This document shows positions 51,198 to 58,804 of a stretch of DNA of 64,000 nt, piece by piece (the first letter of the stretch is position 1; each line of letters starts with the position of its first letter). The DNA is from Firmicutes bacterium HGW-Firmicutes-9. GTDB lineage: Bacteria; Bacillota; Clostridia; Christensenellales; CAG-138. The stretch is from positions 442,201 through 506,200 of the forward strand of contig PGZM01000002.1 in the NCBI GenBank assembly GCA_002841395.1, written 5' to 3'. The notes beneath the pieces are model-generated. The model did not search any database. It was not told the DNA's origin and was given only the letters and a program-made list of their open reading frames with translations. Both the position numbers and the translations under genes were made by a program.

Positions 51198-52493
51198 ATG
51201 ACCACCGAACTCATTCTTTTAATCGTATCCGTCGTGGTGTTTGCCGCGATGATTCTTCTGCTGTTCTACATTCTCCGTCGCCAGCAATCGCTACACGACG
51301 CGATGCAGGACGACCTGAGACGCGCGCTGTCCGACCTGCGCCGAGAGCTGAACGAGGGCGTACAGTCCTCTGTTTCGCACCTTGGTCGCATGATCATGGA
51401 ACAGCAACGCACATCCGACGCGCAGGGTGAAACCCGCTTTAAGACGTTTGAGCAGGGCAACGAACAGCGGCTGAAATCGTTTGAATACAACAACGAGCAG
51501 AAGCTTGAAGCCATCCGCCAGACGATCGAACGAAGACTCCTTGCTCTTCAAACCGAAAACACACAAAAGCTCGACGAAATGCGCATGGTCGTGGACGAAA
51601 AGCTTCAAAAAACGCTTGAATCCAAGATTGCGCAGTCGTTCCAGCTCGTCAATGAACGCCTGGAGCAGGTGCACAAGGGCTTGGGCGAAATGCAGACGCT
51701 TGCCAACGGCGTGGGCGACCTGAAGAAGGTGCTTTCTAACGTGAAAACGCGCGGTATGCTCGGCGAGATTCAACTTGGCGCGATCCTAGAGGAGATCTTA
51801 GCGCCCGAACAATATATGACCAACGCCGTCACGAAGGTCGGCAGTTCGGATCGCGTAGAATACGCGGTCAAGCTCCCAACCGACGACGGTGCGCCCGTGT
51901 ATCTGCCCATCGATTCCAAGTTCCCTGCCGACCTGTATTCCAATCTGCAGGACGCGTACGAAGCGGGTTCACCGGAAGCGATAGCGGCATCCATTCTGCT
52001 GCTTACCCAGCGTATTCGGCAGGAAGCCGCCAAGATTCGGGACAAATACATCGACCCTCCGAACACGACGGATTTTGCGATCATGTTCCTGCCGTTTGAA
52101 GGGTTGTATGCCGAGGTGGTCAATCGCGGCTTGGTGGAGGATCTCCAGCGCAGCTATCGCGTGAACATCGCAGGGCCTTCCACGATGGCGGCGCTGCTCA
52201 ACAGTCTCCAGATGGGTTTCCGCTCGTTTGCGATTCAGAAGCGCAGCAGCGAAGTCTGGCGCGTACTCGGCGCGGTAAAGACGGAGTTCCAGAAGTTCGG
52301 CAACGTTCTTGCCAGCTCTCGAAAGCGTTTGCAGCAGGTGGACGACGACCTAGAACAACTCATCGGCACCCGCACCCGCGCCATCACGCGAAATCTTCGC
52401 GCGGTGGAGCAGCTCGACGAGCGCAGCACCACCATGGTCATCGGAGCTCTGGCGGATGGCGATGCGGACGAAAGCGAAACTACCGAAGAGTAA
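51198..52493 (+). CDS. rmuC: DNA recombination protein RmuC
   Basis: 431 residues. One N-terminal membrane helix (about 3-25), a long coiled coil (30-170), then the RmuC nuclease-like domain: NVKTRGMLGEIQLGAILEEIL, YAVKLP...VYLPIDSKFP, FAIMFLPFEGLYAEV and the C-terminal LQMGFRSFAIQKRSSEVW. Limits inversions at short inverted repeats in E. coli. GAGGAGG precedes the ATG. Confidence 0.94.
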   Translation: MTTELILLIVSVVVFAAMILLLFYILRRQQSLHDAMQDDLRRALSDLRRELNEGVQSSVSHLGRMIMEQQRTSDAQGETRFKTFEQGNEQRLKSFEYNNEQKLEAIRQTIERRLLALQTENTQKLDEMRMVVDEKLQKTLESKIAQSFQLVNERLEQVHKGLGEMQTLANGVGDLKKVLSNVKTRGMLGEIQLGAILEEILAPEQYMTNAVTKVGSSDRVEYAVKLPTDDGAPVYLPIDSKFPADLYSNLQDAYEAGSPEAIAASILLLTQRIRQEAAKIRDKYIDPPNTTDFAIMFLPFEGLYAEVVNRGLVEDLQRSYRVNIAGPSTMAALLNSLQMGFRSFAIQKRSSEVWRVLGAVKTEFQKFGNVLASSRKRLQQVDDDLEQLIGTRTRAITRNLRAVEQLDERSTTMVIGALADGDADESETTEE

Positions 52494-52506
52494 CACCTTT
52501 AACAAA

Positions 52507-52538
52507 TAAAAAGTTGCCGTTTGAAACGGCAACTTTTT
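52507..52538. terminator. Bidirectional terminator between rmuC and the DUF134 gene
   Basis: Stem AAAAGTTGCCGTTT/AAACGGCAACTTTT with a 2-4-base loop and long A/T flanks. Confidence 0.9.
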
Positions 52539-52558
52539 TGATTGTGTTAAACTGTCTC

Positions 52559-52918
52559 TTAGTTTTCTCTGTGCTTCCCGCCGCGGTGTTTGCGGCACCC
52601 GCCGCACCCGCATGCATCTTCTGCTCCGTCGCAGAGCACATAATCTCCGCCCTGGATCACAAGCGATTTCCCGTTGACCAGCACATCCGCAAGCTTTTTT
52701 CGCGCATCGTTGTAAATGCCTTGCACGGTTGTGCGCGCTACATTCATCTGCACGGCGCATTCCTCTTGCGTATAACCCATCTGGTCAATCAAGCGAATGG
52801 TTTCATATTCGTCGACAGACATGATGACGCGTTCCAAAGCGTTCTCAGAGCCAACCGGCCCGAACGCTACGCTGTCTGGCAGGCAACAAACGCGCCGCCA
52901 TTTTCTTGGTCTGGGCAT
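52559..52918 (-). CDS. DUF134 family DNA-binding protein
   Basis: 119 residues. [21 protein letters not shown] is the family N-terminus, then a sigma-70-like HTH ([31 protein letters not shown]...) and a Cys/Gly-rich C-terminus ([16 protein letters not shown]). DUF134 proteins are often next to small metal-related proteins or NifX-type genes, and here a Cys/His-rich peptide lies 122 bases upstream on the same strand. A metal-sensing regulator is a reasonable inference. Confidence 0.85.
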   Translation of the reverse strand: MPRPRKWRRVCCLPDSVAFGPVGSENALERVIMSVDEYETIRLIDQMGYTQEECAVQMNVARTTVQGIYNDARKKLADVLVNGKSLVIQGGDYVLCDGAEDACGCGGCRKHRGGKHREN

Positions 52919-53040
52919 ATGAAAACCTCTTCACTTCGCTTTGAGATTGGCGATAATAGTGTATCGCCGAAACGTTATAGACAGTTTACGCTCCTGCTTC
53001 CGTTTCGTCAATGCGGTCAGCCAAGCGGGTGCAAAATGCT

Positions 53041-53253
53041 TCAGTCTTTTTTATTCTTGCAGCAGCCGTCTTCGCGCCCGCCGTGTTCTCCGTGGTGGCG
53101 ATGTCCCTCACCGTTGTGGCAGCAATGATCCTGTGCGCCGTGTCGATGCTGCTTCTGCTCGCCGCAGCCGCATCCCTTGCCCTGTCCTAAACCTTTTTCT
53201 TCGTTATTCTTGCAGCAGCCCTCTCTGGGGCCGGTTCCGTCATGATTTGGCAT
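53041..53253 (-). CDS. Small Cys/His-rich protein (metal-binding candidate)
   Basis: 70 residues from ATG 53253 (AAGGAG 7 bases upstream). Contains eight Cys, in three CC pairs plus the CGC near its middle, and nine His (HRHGAQDHCCHNGEGHRHH). The start MPNHDGTGPREG resembles the N-terminus of DUF5320 proteins found with DUF134/NifX genes. The protein is otherwise charged and Gly-rich with no fold. A metal buffer or storage role is inference. A strong promoter and two operator-like repeats precede it. Confidence 0.75.
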   Translation of the reverse strand: MPNHDGTGPREGCCKNNEEKGLGQGKGCGCGEQKQHRHGAQDHCCHNGEGHRHHGEHGGREDGCCKNKKD

Positions 53254-53277
53254 TGTAGTTCTCCTTTTCGTTATCGA

Positions 53278-53286
53278 CATATGTCA
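53278..53286 (-). promoter_or_regulatory. Operator-like repeat TGACATATG, copy near the transcription start
   Basis: TGACATATG, part of the perfect 10-base palindrome GACATATGTC (53276-53285). An identical 9-mer lies 34 bases away over the -35 box. Confidence 0.45.
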
Positions 53287-53293
53287 TAAACAG

Positions 53294-53321
53294 ATCATAC
53301 CATATTTTCGTCATATGTCAA
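53294..53321 (-). promoter_or_regulatory. Promoter of the Cys/His-rich protein gene
   Basis: Minus strand TTGACA (53316-53321), 16-base spacer, TATGAT (53294-53299). Confidence 0.7.
53312..53320 (-). promoter_or_regulatory. Operator-like repeat TGACATATG, copy overlapping the -35 box
   Basis: Second copy of TGACATATG, inside the -35 element. Two sites flanking a promoter are typical of repressors that loop or block RNA polymerase. Confidence 0.45.
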
Positions 53322-53331
53322 TAACTTTTTC

Positions 53332-53367
53332 AAAAATAATAGAGCCGCCGTTAAAGACGACTCTATT
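53332..53367 (-). terminator. Terminator after the TfoX-C gene
   Basis: Minus strand AATAGAGTCG / CGGCTCTATT (one G-T wobble) with a 10-base loop, then ATTTTTG. Confidence 0.75.
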
Positions 53368-53390
53368 GTTGTTATGTGCGATTACCCGCC

Positions 53391-53657
53391 CTATGACTCT
53401 GCGTGCTTGTTTGCATCATAGAATGCCTTCATCGCTTTCTTCGTCGTCTCATCCAGATGATGCCAGCGCACGCCCTGAATCGCGCCTTCCAGCGCGCAAA
53501 GGCGCATATAACAGGCGGAAGGATCGATCGCGGCGATGCGTAGCCACGCCTCGCGGCTGCCCGCTTGTTTCAGCGCATCAATGGTCGGAATGCCGACCTG
53601 CATCAACTGTGCTTCCAGCTTCTCCGCAATATTCGGTAAATTTCGTAATTCGCCCAT
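53391..53657 (-). CDS. TfoX C-terminal-domain protein
   Basis: 88 residues; GGAGGAG precedes the ATG. Starts LRNLPNIAEKLEAQLMQVGI, the helix-hairpin-type TfoX/Sxy C-terminal domain; the N-terminal TfoX domain is absent, which is common for stand-alone versions. ATCYMRLCALEGAIQGVRW-like segment completes the fold. DNA binding is likely; a link to competence cannot be assumed. 14 bases after the GNAT gene at 53672. Confidence 0.8.
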   Translation of the reverse strand: MGELRNLPNIAEKLEAQLMQVGIPTIDALKQAGSREAWLRIAAIDPSACYMRLCALEGAIQGVRWHHLDETTKKAMKAFYDANKHAES

Positions 53658-53671
53658 TACGTCTCTCCTCC

Positions 53672-54214
53672 TTACGTGAAATCAATCCAGTATCGTTCGA
53701 GGTTGACATTGTCCCGTTCGCAGTAGACGGTCTTTTCGTAGACGCCGCCGCAGGAGAGTATCGTTCTGCGACTCGCCTCGTTCTCGACCCGACAGGTGAT
53801 CAGCACACGATCCAATCCAAACGCGCGGCAGCGTTCCAAGCATTCTGTCAGCATGCGTTTTGCGTACCCTTTTCTGCGTTCGTCGGGATGCACTGAGTAG
53901 CCGATATGGCCGCCAAAGTCGCGCAGAAAATCATTGAACTCGTGCCGAAATTGAATCATCCCCACGATTTTCTGGTCATCTTCACGCAAGTAAACAAATT
54001 GATCCGATGGCACCCATTGAGGCGGCGTGGTTTCGCGAAGCACCAGCGATCGACAGCTAAAGAGCCAGTCCTCCGGGTCTTCCATACGGAAGAGGGGGCC
54101 TGTTCCATCCATGCTGTCGCCTGCGTTTAAAAACGCCGTACGGTAGGCGGAAATTTGACCTAACATCGTTTCGTCTGGTTTTATAAGCTTGCAGATGTCA
54201 AGTTCTTCCATCAT
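53672..54214 (-). CDS. GNAT-family N-acetyltransferase (tandem copy 1)
   Basis: 180 residues. GNAT core: DQKIVGMIQFRHEFNDFLRD, motif A GYSVHPDERRKGYAKRMLTE, then VENEASRRTILSCGGVYEK. Nearly identical in its last 85 residues to the neighbouring gene at 54290-54832; the N-terminal half differs more. Substrate unknown; this type of GNAT often resembles acetyltransferases of antibiotic or protein substrates, but nothing specific is visible. Confidence 0.88.
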   Translation of the reverse strand: MMEELDICKLIKPDETMLGQISAYRTAFLNAGDSMDGTGPLFRMEDPEDWLFSCRSLVLRETTPPQWVPSDQFVYLREDDQKIVGMIQFRHEFNDFLRDFGGHIGYSVHPDERRKGYAKRMLTECLERCRAFGLDRVLITCRVENEASRRTILSCGGVYEKTVYCERDNVNLERYWIDFT

Positions 54215-54289
54215 ACTCGCCCCACGCTCGATACGCTTATTCGAGTCTTTCTAATCGTCTGTGTCGATGCACCAGAGAACATTCTTGAA

Positions 54290-54832
54290 TTACGTTAAGT
54301 CGATCCAATACCGCTCCAGTGTCGCATCGTCCCGCTCGCAATAGACGGTCTTCTCGTAAACGCCGCCGCATGCGAGAATCGTTCTTCGGCTCGCCTCGTT
54401 CTCGACGCGACAGGTGATCAGCACGCGATCCAGTCCAAACGCGCGACAGCGCTCCAAGCATTCTGTCAGCATGCGTTTTGCGTATCCTTTTCTGCGTTCG
54501 TCGGGATGCACCGAGTAGCCGATGTTTCCGCCGTATTCCCGCGTAAAGTCGTTGAACTCATGTCGGAACGTGATCATGCCGACGATCTTTTGATCCGACG
54601 TTCTGTATAAAACAAACTGTTCGGAGGGAACCCTTCCGGCGGGTACTGTTTCACGATGCTCTGAAATACGGTTGTGATGCAGCCAATCCTTCGGGTCTTC
54701 AAACTCCGGCAGCAGTCCTGCGCCGTAGAGTTTTTGTCCTGCATCCAAAAATGCCGCGCGATAGGACGCGATCTCATCGAGCATCGCTTCGTCGGGTTTG
54801 ATCAGGATACAGTTGTCGTTTTCTTCCATCAT
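54290..54832 (-). CDS. GNAT-family N-acetyltransferase (tandem copy 2)
   Basis: 180 residues from ATG 54832 (GAGAG upstream). Same layout as the gene at 53672-54214: DQKIVGMITFRHEFNDFTRE, GYSVHPDERRKGYAKRMLTE, VENEASRRTILACGGVYEK. Only a handful of C-terminal residues differ between the two, while their first 90 residues diverge, which points to tandem duplication with later gene conversion or selection on the N-terminal (substrate) half. Confidence 0.88.
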   Translation of the reverse strand: MMEENDNCILIKPDEAMLDEIASYRAAFLDAGQKLYGAGLLPEFEDPKDWLHHNRISEHRETVPAGRVPSEQFVLYRTSDQKIVGMITFRHEFNDFTREYGGNIGYSVHPDERRKGYAKRMLTECLERCRAFGLDRVLITCRVENEASRRTILACGGVYEKTVYCERDDATLERYWIDLT

Positions 54833-54871
54833 ATTTTCTCTCAACGAATGTGAACTCTAAAATCGCACATT

Positions 54872-55351
54872 TTATCCGTGATTGTGCTCTAAATAGGCGG
54901 ACCCGAGAAATTGCGGCGTGTCTTCAGCGATCAGTCGGGAGAAATTCTCTCTCACTTCTTTGGGCAAGAGATTGATGCTCGGAACTTCTTCCACAGGAAC
55001 CCAGTCGATCGAAATCTGCAAATCATCCGTCTCCGTCGGCTCGACGCGCTGCAATGTGGTCAACCGGCAAACGAAGATGTGCAGCATCTTGTGCGCATAT
55101 TGCAGATAATGTTCACGAATAAAAGGATCGAGGCAAATCTCCTCCATGAGCGCTGCAAATCGAACCATCTCTACGGAGTACCCCGTCTCCTCCAGACACT
55201 CTCTGTGGAGCGCTTCCGCCATGGTCTCAAACTGTTCCTGTCCACCGCCGGGCAACGAAAAATACTCGCCGTTGTTCGCGTCCCGACAGCGGTTGAGCAG
55301 CACCTTTCCTTCGTGCAGGATGATCGCCTTGACCGTGCTTCGAACGTTCAT
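54872..55351 (-). CDS. NUDIX hydrolase
   Basis: 159 residues. Nudix box GGGQEQFETMAEALHRECLEETGY (near residue 35-58) with REcLEETG catalytic acids. STVKAIILHEGKVLLNRC opens the domain. Hydrolyses a nucleoside-diphosphate-X compound; substrate not predictable. The ribosome binding site is weak. The C-terminal EHNHG end adds His residues without clear meaning. Confidence 0.9.
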   Translation of the reverse strand: MNVRSTVKAIILHEGKVLLNRCRDANNGEYFSLPGGGQEQFETMAEALHRECLEETGYSVEMVRFAALMEEICLDPFIREHYLQYAHKMLHIFVCRLTTLQRVEPTETDDLQISIDWVPVEEVPSINLLPKEVRENFSRLIAEDTPQFLGSAYLEHNHG

Positions 55352-55377
55352 TTTGCTATCTTTCGTATTTGTCGATT

Positions 55378-55776
55378 TTATGCGCCGCGCGTGAAGCCGA
55401 GATAGCGCGTGCCCTGGAACGTGATTTTACCCGTGTCGCCTTCCGCCAGCAGACCGAACTCTTCGCCGCGCACATGGAACTCCATCCGATCTCCGCTTTC
55501 CACCTCAAACGTCACATAATAGTATGTGGTAGAGTACCCCGTATCCATCGTGTTGTTGGTCGTGTTGGCGTGGTGATGATGGCTCACGTCCGTGCGCTTG
55601 GTGACGACGCGCGCGTCTACCGTCAGCACGGGAGATTCATTATTGCGCTTCCATTGCTGGGCGCTCTGCACCGCACGGTAGATGATCATACCTATTACAA
55701 CGATAAACCCGATCGCGACGATCGCAGGAACAATGGTAAACATAATGCCGGGGCCGGCATAGGGATCAAAAAACAT
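55378..55776 (-). CDS. DUF2500 membrane protein
   Basis: 132 residues; AGAGAGG precedes the ATG. One membrane helix (about 12-36) and a soluble domain with TVDARVVTKRTDVSHHHH, TTYYYVTFEVESGDRMEFHV and GDTGKITFQGTRYLGF, which are the DUF2500 marks. Expected on the outer face of the membrane. Function unknown. It lies 21 bases after the PH-domain gene on the same strand. Confidence 0.85.
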   Translation of the reverse strand: MFFDPYAGPGIMFTIVPAIVAIGFIVVIGMIIYRAVQSAQQWKRNNESPVLTVDARVVTKRTDVSHHHHANTTNNTMDTGYSTTYYYVTFEVESGDRMEFHVRGEEFGLLAEGDTGKITFQGTRYLGFTRGA

Positions 55777-55797
55777 GATTGTACCTCTCTTGCTTTC

Positions 55798-56175
55798 TTA
55801 TTGCAGCACAAAGCCGGATATGATGCGGCAAATGCCGGAGACATCCGCGCGGCTGACAAACTCAAACTTGACCTTACCCATGCCGGAAAACCAGAGTTCC
55901 AGTTCGCTGTCCAGATCAAGCACGCCCGCGGTCTCTACAGAGAACGCCTGAATTTTGCTGTACGGCAGTGAGGTGAAATCCTTTTTCTTGCCCGTGATGC
56001 CCTGCACATTGATTGCAAAGATGCGCTTATTGGTGAACACCACGCCGTCCCGCACAGTTTGAAACGAACTGAGAATCGTTTCGCCGGGGATGAACATTGG
56101 CTCAATCACGGAAGAAAACGTGTTGTCTGCGACAGGTCGAAGCTTGAGAAACACTGCGTTTTGAAAATCGATCAT
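55798..56175 (-). CDS. Bacterial PH-domain protein (PHb type)
   Basis: 125 residues; TAGGAG precedes the ATG. No membrane segment. The pattern FIPGETILSSFQTVRDGVVFTNKRIFAI...GKKKDFTSLPYSKIQAFSVET matches the Bacterial_PH family, which forms ring oligomers. Co-oriented with the DUF2500 gene. Function unknown. Confidence 0.87.
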   Translation of the reverse strand: MIDFQNAVFLKLRPVADNTFSSVIEPMFIPGETILSSFQTVRDGVVFTNKRIFAINVQGITGKKKDFTSLPYSKIQAFSVETAGVLDLDSELELWFSGMGKVKFEFVSRADVSGICRIISGFVLQ

Positions 56176-56273
56176 GAAAATCTCCTAGCTAACTATTATC
56201 TAACATATCATAACCGACACGACGTTAAAAAAGAACCCGTTTCCGGATTCTTTTGTTGAATTTCACCAGTTGT

Positions 56274-57320
56274 TTACAGTGAGCGGTATTTTTTTAGCAC
56301 CTGGATATTGAGCGTGAAGAACAGCACCGTAAATCCCAGCATGATCAAAAGATCGCTCAGCACATCCCCGAATCCCGCGCCACGCAGCATGACGTTTCGT
56401 AGCGCGTCCGCGCCATACGTCAGCGGGAAGATTTTAGACAGATATTGCACCCACTGCGGCGTTTCACGCAGGCTGATGAGCCCGCAGAACATCATCTGCG
56501 GAATGATCACGATCGGTATAAACTGGAACAACTGAAACTCATTTCGCGCAAAAGCCGAGAACAGCGTCCCCATTGCAAGCGATGTTCCAGCGATCGTGAG
56601 ATTGATCAGCATTACGAGCGGGACGTTTGTTCCGGTATGAATCTTGAGCACATACGTTAAAAACATCTGAATCACGACGGTTTGCAGCGCGGCAAACACG
56701 CCGAAACCGAGGAAATATCCCGCGACCAGATGACTCCGCCGCAACGACGAAACAAGGATGCGATCCAGCGTGCCGCTGATGCGCTCGCGTAAAAATGCGA
56801 TGCCCGCCAGCAGGAACACGAGAAAGAAAATGATAAACCCCATCATGCTCGCCGCAAGAAAATCAAACTGATCGAAATCCGCGGAACCGTGATAATACAC
56901 GACGTCCGGCATCTGCATCATATCTTTAGATTGCGCGGCAAACTGCGGCGGCATATTGGCAAAGTTCTTCTCCTGCGCATATTGCATGAACGCACGCTTG
57001 GAAAGCGCTGTCAAAGAAGGATCGGAACCCTCGACGACAAACTGATCGTCGAAAATATAACCGTCGCTCATGCCATCGTTTAGGCGATCGATCGCCTCTT
57101 GTTCGGTTGAAACAAGCGTGACATCAGCGATATCCAGCATGGCGTCGGAGGCTACGTAATCGTCCGAAACAATGTCGATCTTTGCGATTGAAACACCGTT
57201 GCCAAGAAGGAAATACAGCAGCGACATGATCAGCATTGGAGCTATCAGCATGACGACCAGTGTGCGCTTGTCGCCCGCAATCTGGCGGATGAGCCTGCCC
57301 GCAATCACGAAAATCTTCAT
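56274..57320 (-). CDS. ABC-2 type transporter permease
   Basis: 348 residues. First membrane helix about 20-40, a large extracytoplasmic region (about 45-160), then five helices with the ABC-2 signature FLRERISGTLDRILVSSLRRSHLVAGYFLGFG and the C-terminal YLSKIFPLTYGADALRNVMLRG. Exporter permease of the drug/lipid type. Overlaps the ATPase gene by 4 bases (ATGA). Confidence 0.9.
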   Translation of the reverse strand: MKIFVIAGRLIRQIAGDKRTLVVMLIAPMLIMSLLYFLLGNGVSIAKIDIVSDDYVASDAMLDIADVTLVSTEQEAIDRLNDGMSDGYIFDDQFVVEGSDPSLTALSKRAFMQYAQEKNFANMPPQFAAQSKDMMQMPDVVYYHGSADFDQFDFLAASMMGFIIFFLVFLLAGIAFLRERISGTLDRILVSSLRRSHLVAGYFLGFGVFAALQTVVIQMFLTYVLKIHTGTNVPLVMLINLTIAGTSLAMGTLFSAFARNEFQLFQFIPIVIIPQMMFCGLISLRETPQWVQYLSKIFPLTYGADALRNVMLRGAGFGDVLSDLLIMLGFTVLFFTLNIQVLKKYRSL

Positions 57321-58066
57321 TGTTTGCCTCCCTCTTCTCCGCGACGTTTTGCCGAGGTGATGTAGGCTGCCTCCAACGTACCGATTTCAGTTTTTGCTTT
57401 TAACTCGTTTGGCGTGCCGTCTTCGATGATCGAGCCGGAGCGAAGCAGGATCAGTCGGTCACACTTCTCCGCCTCGTCCATCACGTGCGTGGTGACGATG
57501 ATCGAGCGACCTAATCTTTGCAGACGCTTGAACTCATCCCAAAACAGTTCCCGCAAGACGGGATCGATGCCGACCGTCGGTTCGTCGAGGACGATTACAT
57601 CCGGATCACCAATCAGCGCCGCGGTCAGCGAAAGCCTGCGTTTCATGCCGCCGGAATAATTCACGACCTTTTTGTTTTCGTCACGATCCAACTCAACAAG
57701 CTTCAAGAGCGAATGCGCCTGCTCGGCTGCCGCACGTTTACTCATACCCTTGAGCTGCGCGAAAAACACGAGGTTCTGCAGGCCTGTCAAATCGTCGTAG
57801 AGCGCGTCCTGCTGCGCCATATAGCCGATGCGATCCATCAATCGCAGATTCGGCATATGCGTACCCTGTATCTCCACTGTTCCGCCGTCCAGTTTGAGCG
57901 TTCCTAAGATGCACTTCACCAGCGTCGTCTTGCCCGCGCCGGAAGGCCCGAGCACACCGAGAATCTCGCCAGGTTGCACAGCGACGTTAACACCGCTGAG
58001 TACTTCTTCGCTGCCGAAACGCTTGACTATTCCTTTTGCCGTTATGGTTTGCACGAATTGTTCCAT
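57317..58066 (-). CDS. ABC transporter ATP-binding protein (ABC-2 exporter)
   Basis: 249 residues. Walker A GPSGAGKTTLVKCILG (near residue 40), Q-loop YMAQQDAL, signature VVNYSGGMKRRLSLTAAL, Walker B DVIVLDEPTVGIDP and H-loop IIVTTHVMDEAEKCDR. Its start lies within the end of the tetR gene (25-base overlap), indicating translational coupling. With the permease it forms an exporter under TetR control; the drug or lipid exported is unknown. Confidence 0.92.
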   Translation of the reverse strand: MEQFVQTITAKGIVKRFGSEEVLSGVNVAVQPGEILGVLGPSGAGKTTLVKCILGTLKLDGGTVEIQGTHMPNLRLMDRIGYMAQQDALYDDLTGLQNLVFFAQLKGMSKRAAAEQAHSLLKLVELDRDENKKVVNYSGGMKRRLSLTAALIGDPDVIVLDEPTVGIDPVLRELFWDEFKRLQRLGRSIIVTTHVMDEAEKCDRLILLRSGSIIEDGTPNELKAKTEIGTLEAAYITSAKRRGEEGGKQ

Positions 58067-58692
58067 CCCTTCATTGTATAACTTAAATATGCTCTAACAT
58101 CTTTTTCCAAATGTTTGGGGTCCTTCTGGCCGAACATGGCATAGCTCAAGATAAATCCGAGCAGTTGGATCATAACCAGATGCGCATCCAGCCCTTGATC
58201 CAGTTCGTTGCGTGATTTGCCGTATTCGATAACTTTGCCAACGAATTGCTCGATTACCGGCAGCACATTTGCCTCCATTTGCTGCATCAGCGGCGCGCGA
58301 TGGATCAACTCCGGCACAACCGACTTGATGAATCTTTCGTTGTCCCGGATCATGTGCAGTCGATCCGTGATGATCTCGAATAAGATATTCTCAACGCTGT
58401 CCGCCGCATGATTCTTGATGATGCGCTCAATCGGCCCTGCGAAACGAGGCAGCATCACGCGGATCAACAGCGGCACCATGCGCTCCAGAATTGCGTCCTT
58501 TGACGGAAAGTAGCGAAATATCGTACCTTCTGCGATGCCTGCCCGCTCGGCAATTTCGCGCGTTCGCGTCGCTTCAAAGCCCTTTTCGGAGAAGATATTG
58601 ATCGCAGCGTTGATAATGCGAATCTCTTTATCGGGCGACGATTCCGTATAATCCTCTAAATACTCCTGAATGTCATAATTCTCTTCGGTCAA
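58042..58692 (-). CDS. TetR/AcrR-family transcriptional regulator
   Basis: 216 residues from TTG 58692 (GGAGGTG 7 bases upstream; a GTG at 58725 would lie within the operator). N-terminal HTH: IRIINAAINIFSEKGFEATRTREIAERAGIAEGTIFRYF (the TetR signature). The C-terminal ligand domain is helical. First gene of the tetR-ATPase-permease operon, with a perfect palindromic operator in its own promoter, so autorepression relieved by a ligand that the exporter removes is likely. Confidence 0.92.
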   Translation of the reverse strand: MTEENYDIQEYLEDYTESSPDKEIRIINAAINIFSEKGFEATRTREIAERAGIAEGTIFRYFPSKDAILERMVPLLIRVMLPRFAGPIERIIKNHAADSVENILFEIITDRLHMIRDNERFIKSVVPELIHRAPLMQQMEANVLPVIEQFVGKVIEYGKSRNELDQGLDAHLVMIQLLGFILSYAMFGQKDPKHLEKDVRAYLSYTMKGWNNSCKP

Positions 58693-58712
58693 AACGTACA
58701 CCTCCAAAGCAA

Positions 58713-58734
58713 AATGAGTGACCACTCACTCATT
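58713..58734. promoter_or_regulatory. TetR operator
   Basis: AATGAGTGA-N4-TCACTCATT, a perfect 9-base inverted repeat. Its right arm overlaps the -10 box of the tetR promoter. Confidence 0.85.
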
Positions 58735-58759
58735 ATAGCGCGCGAAAAAAGCATGTCAA
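58732..58759 (-). promoter_or_regulatory. Promoter of the tetR-ABC exporter operon
   Basis: Minus strand TTGACA (58754-58759), 16-base spacer, consensus TATAAT (58732-58737). The -35 box lies inside the upstream prfC terminator hairpin. Confidence 0.8.
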
Positions 58760-58775
58760 TAAAAACATGCTTTTT
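58746..58775 (-). terminator. Terminator after prfC, overlapping the tetR promoter
   Basis: Stem AAAAAGCATG/CATGCTTTTT with a 10-base loop, read on the minus strand; the final T run is part of the stem. It covers the TTGACA of the next promoter. Confidence 0.75.
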
Positions 58776-58804
58776 AATAGTAGTTAATTTTTAGGCCGAT
58801 TATA

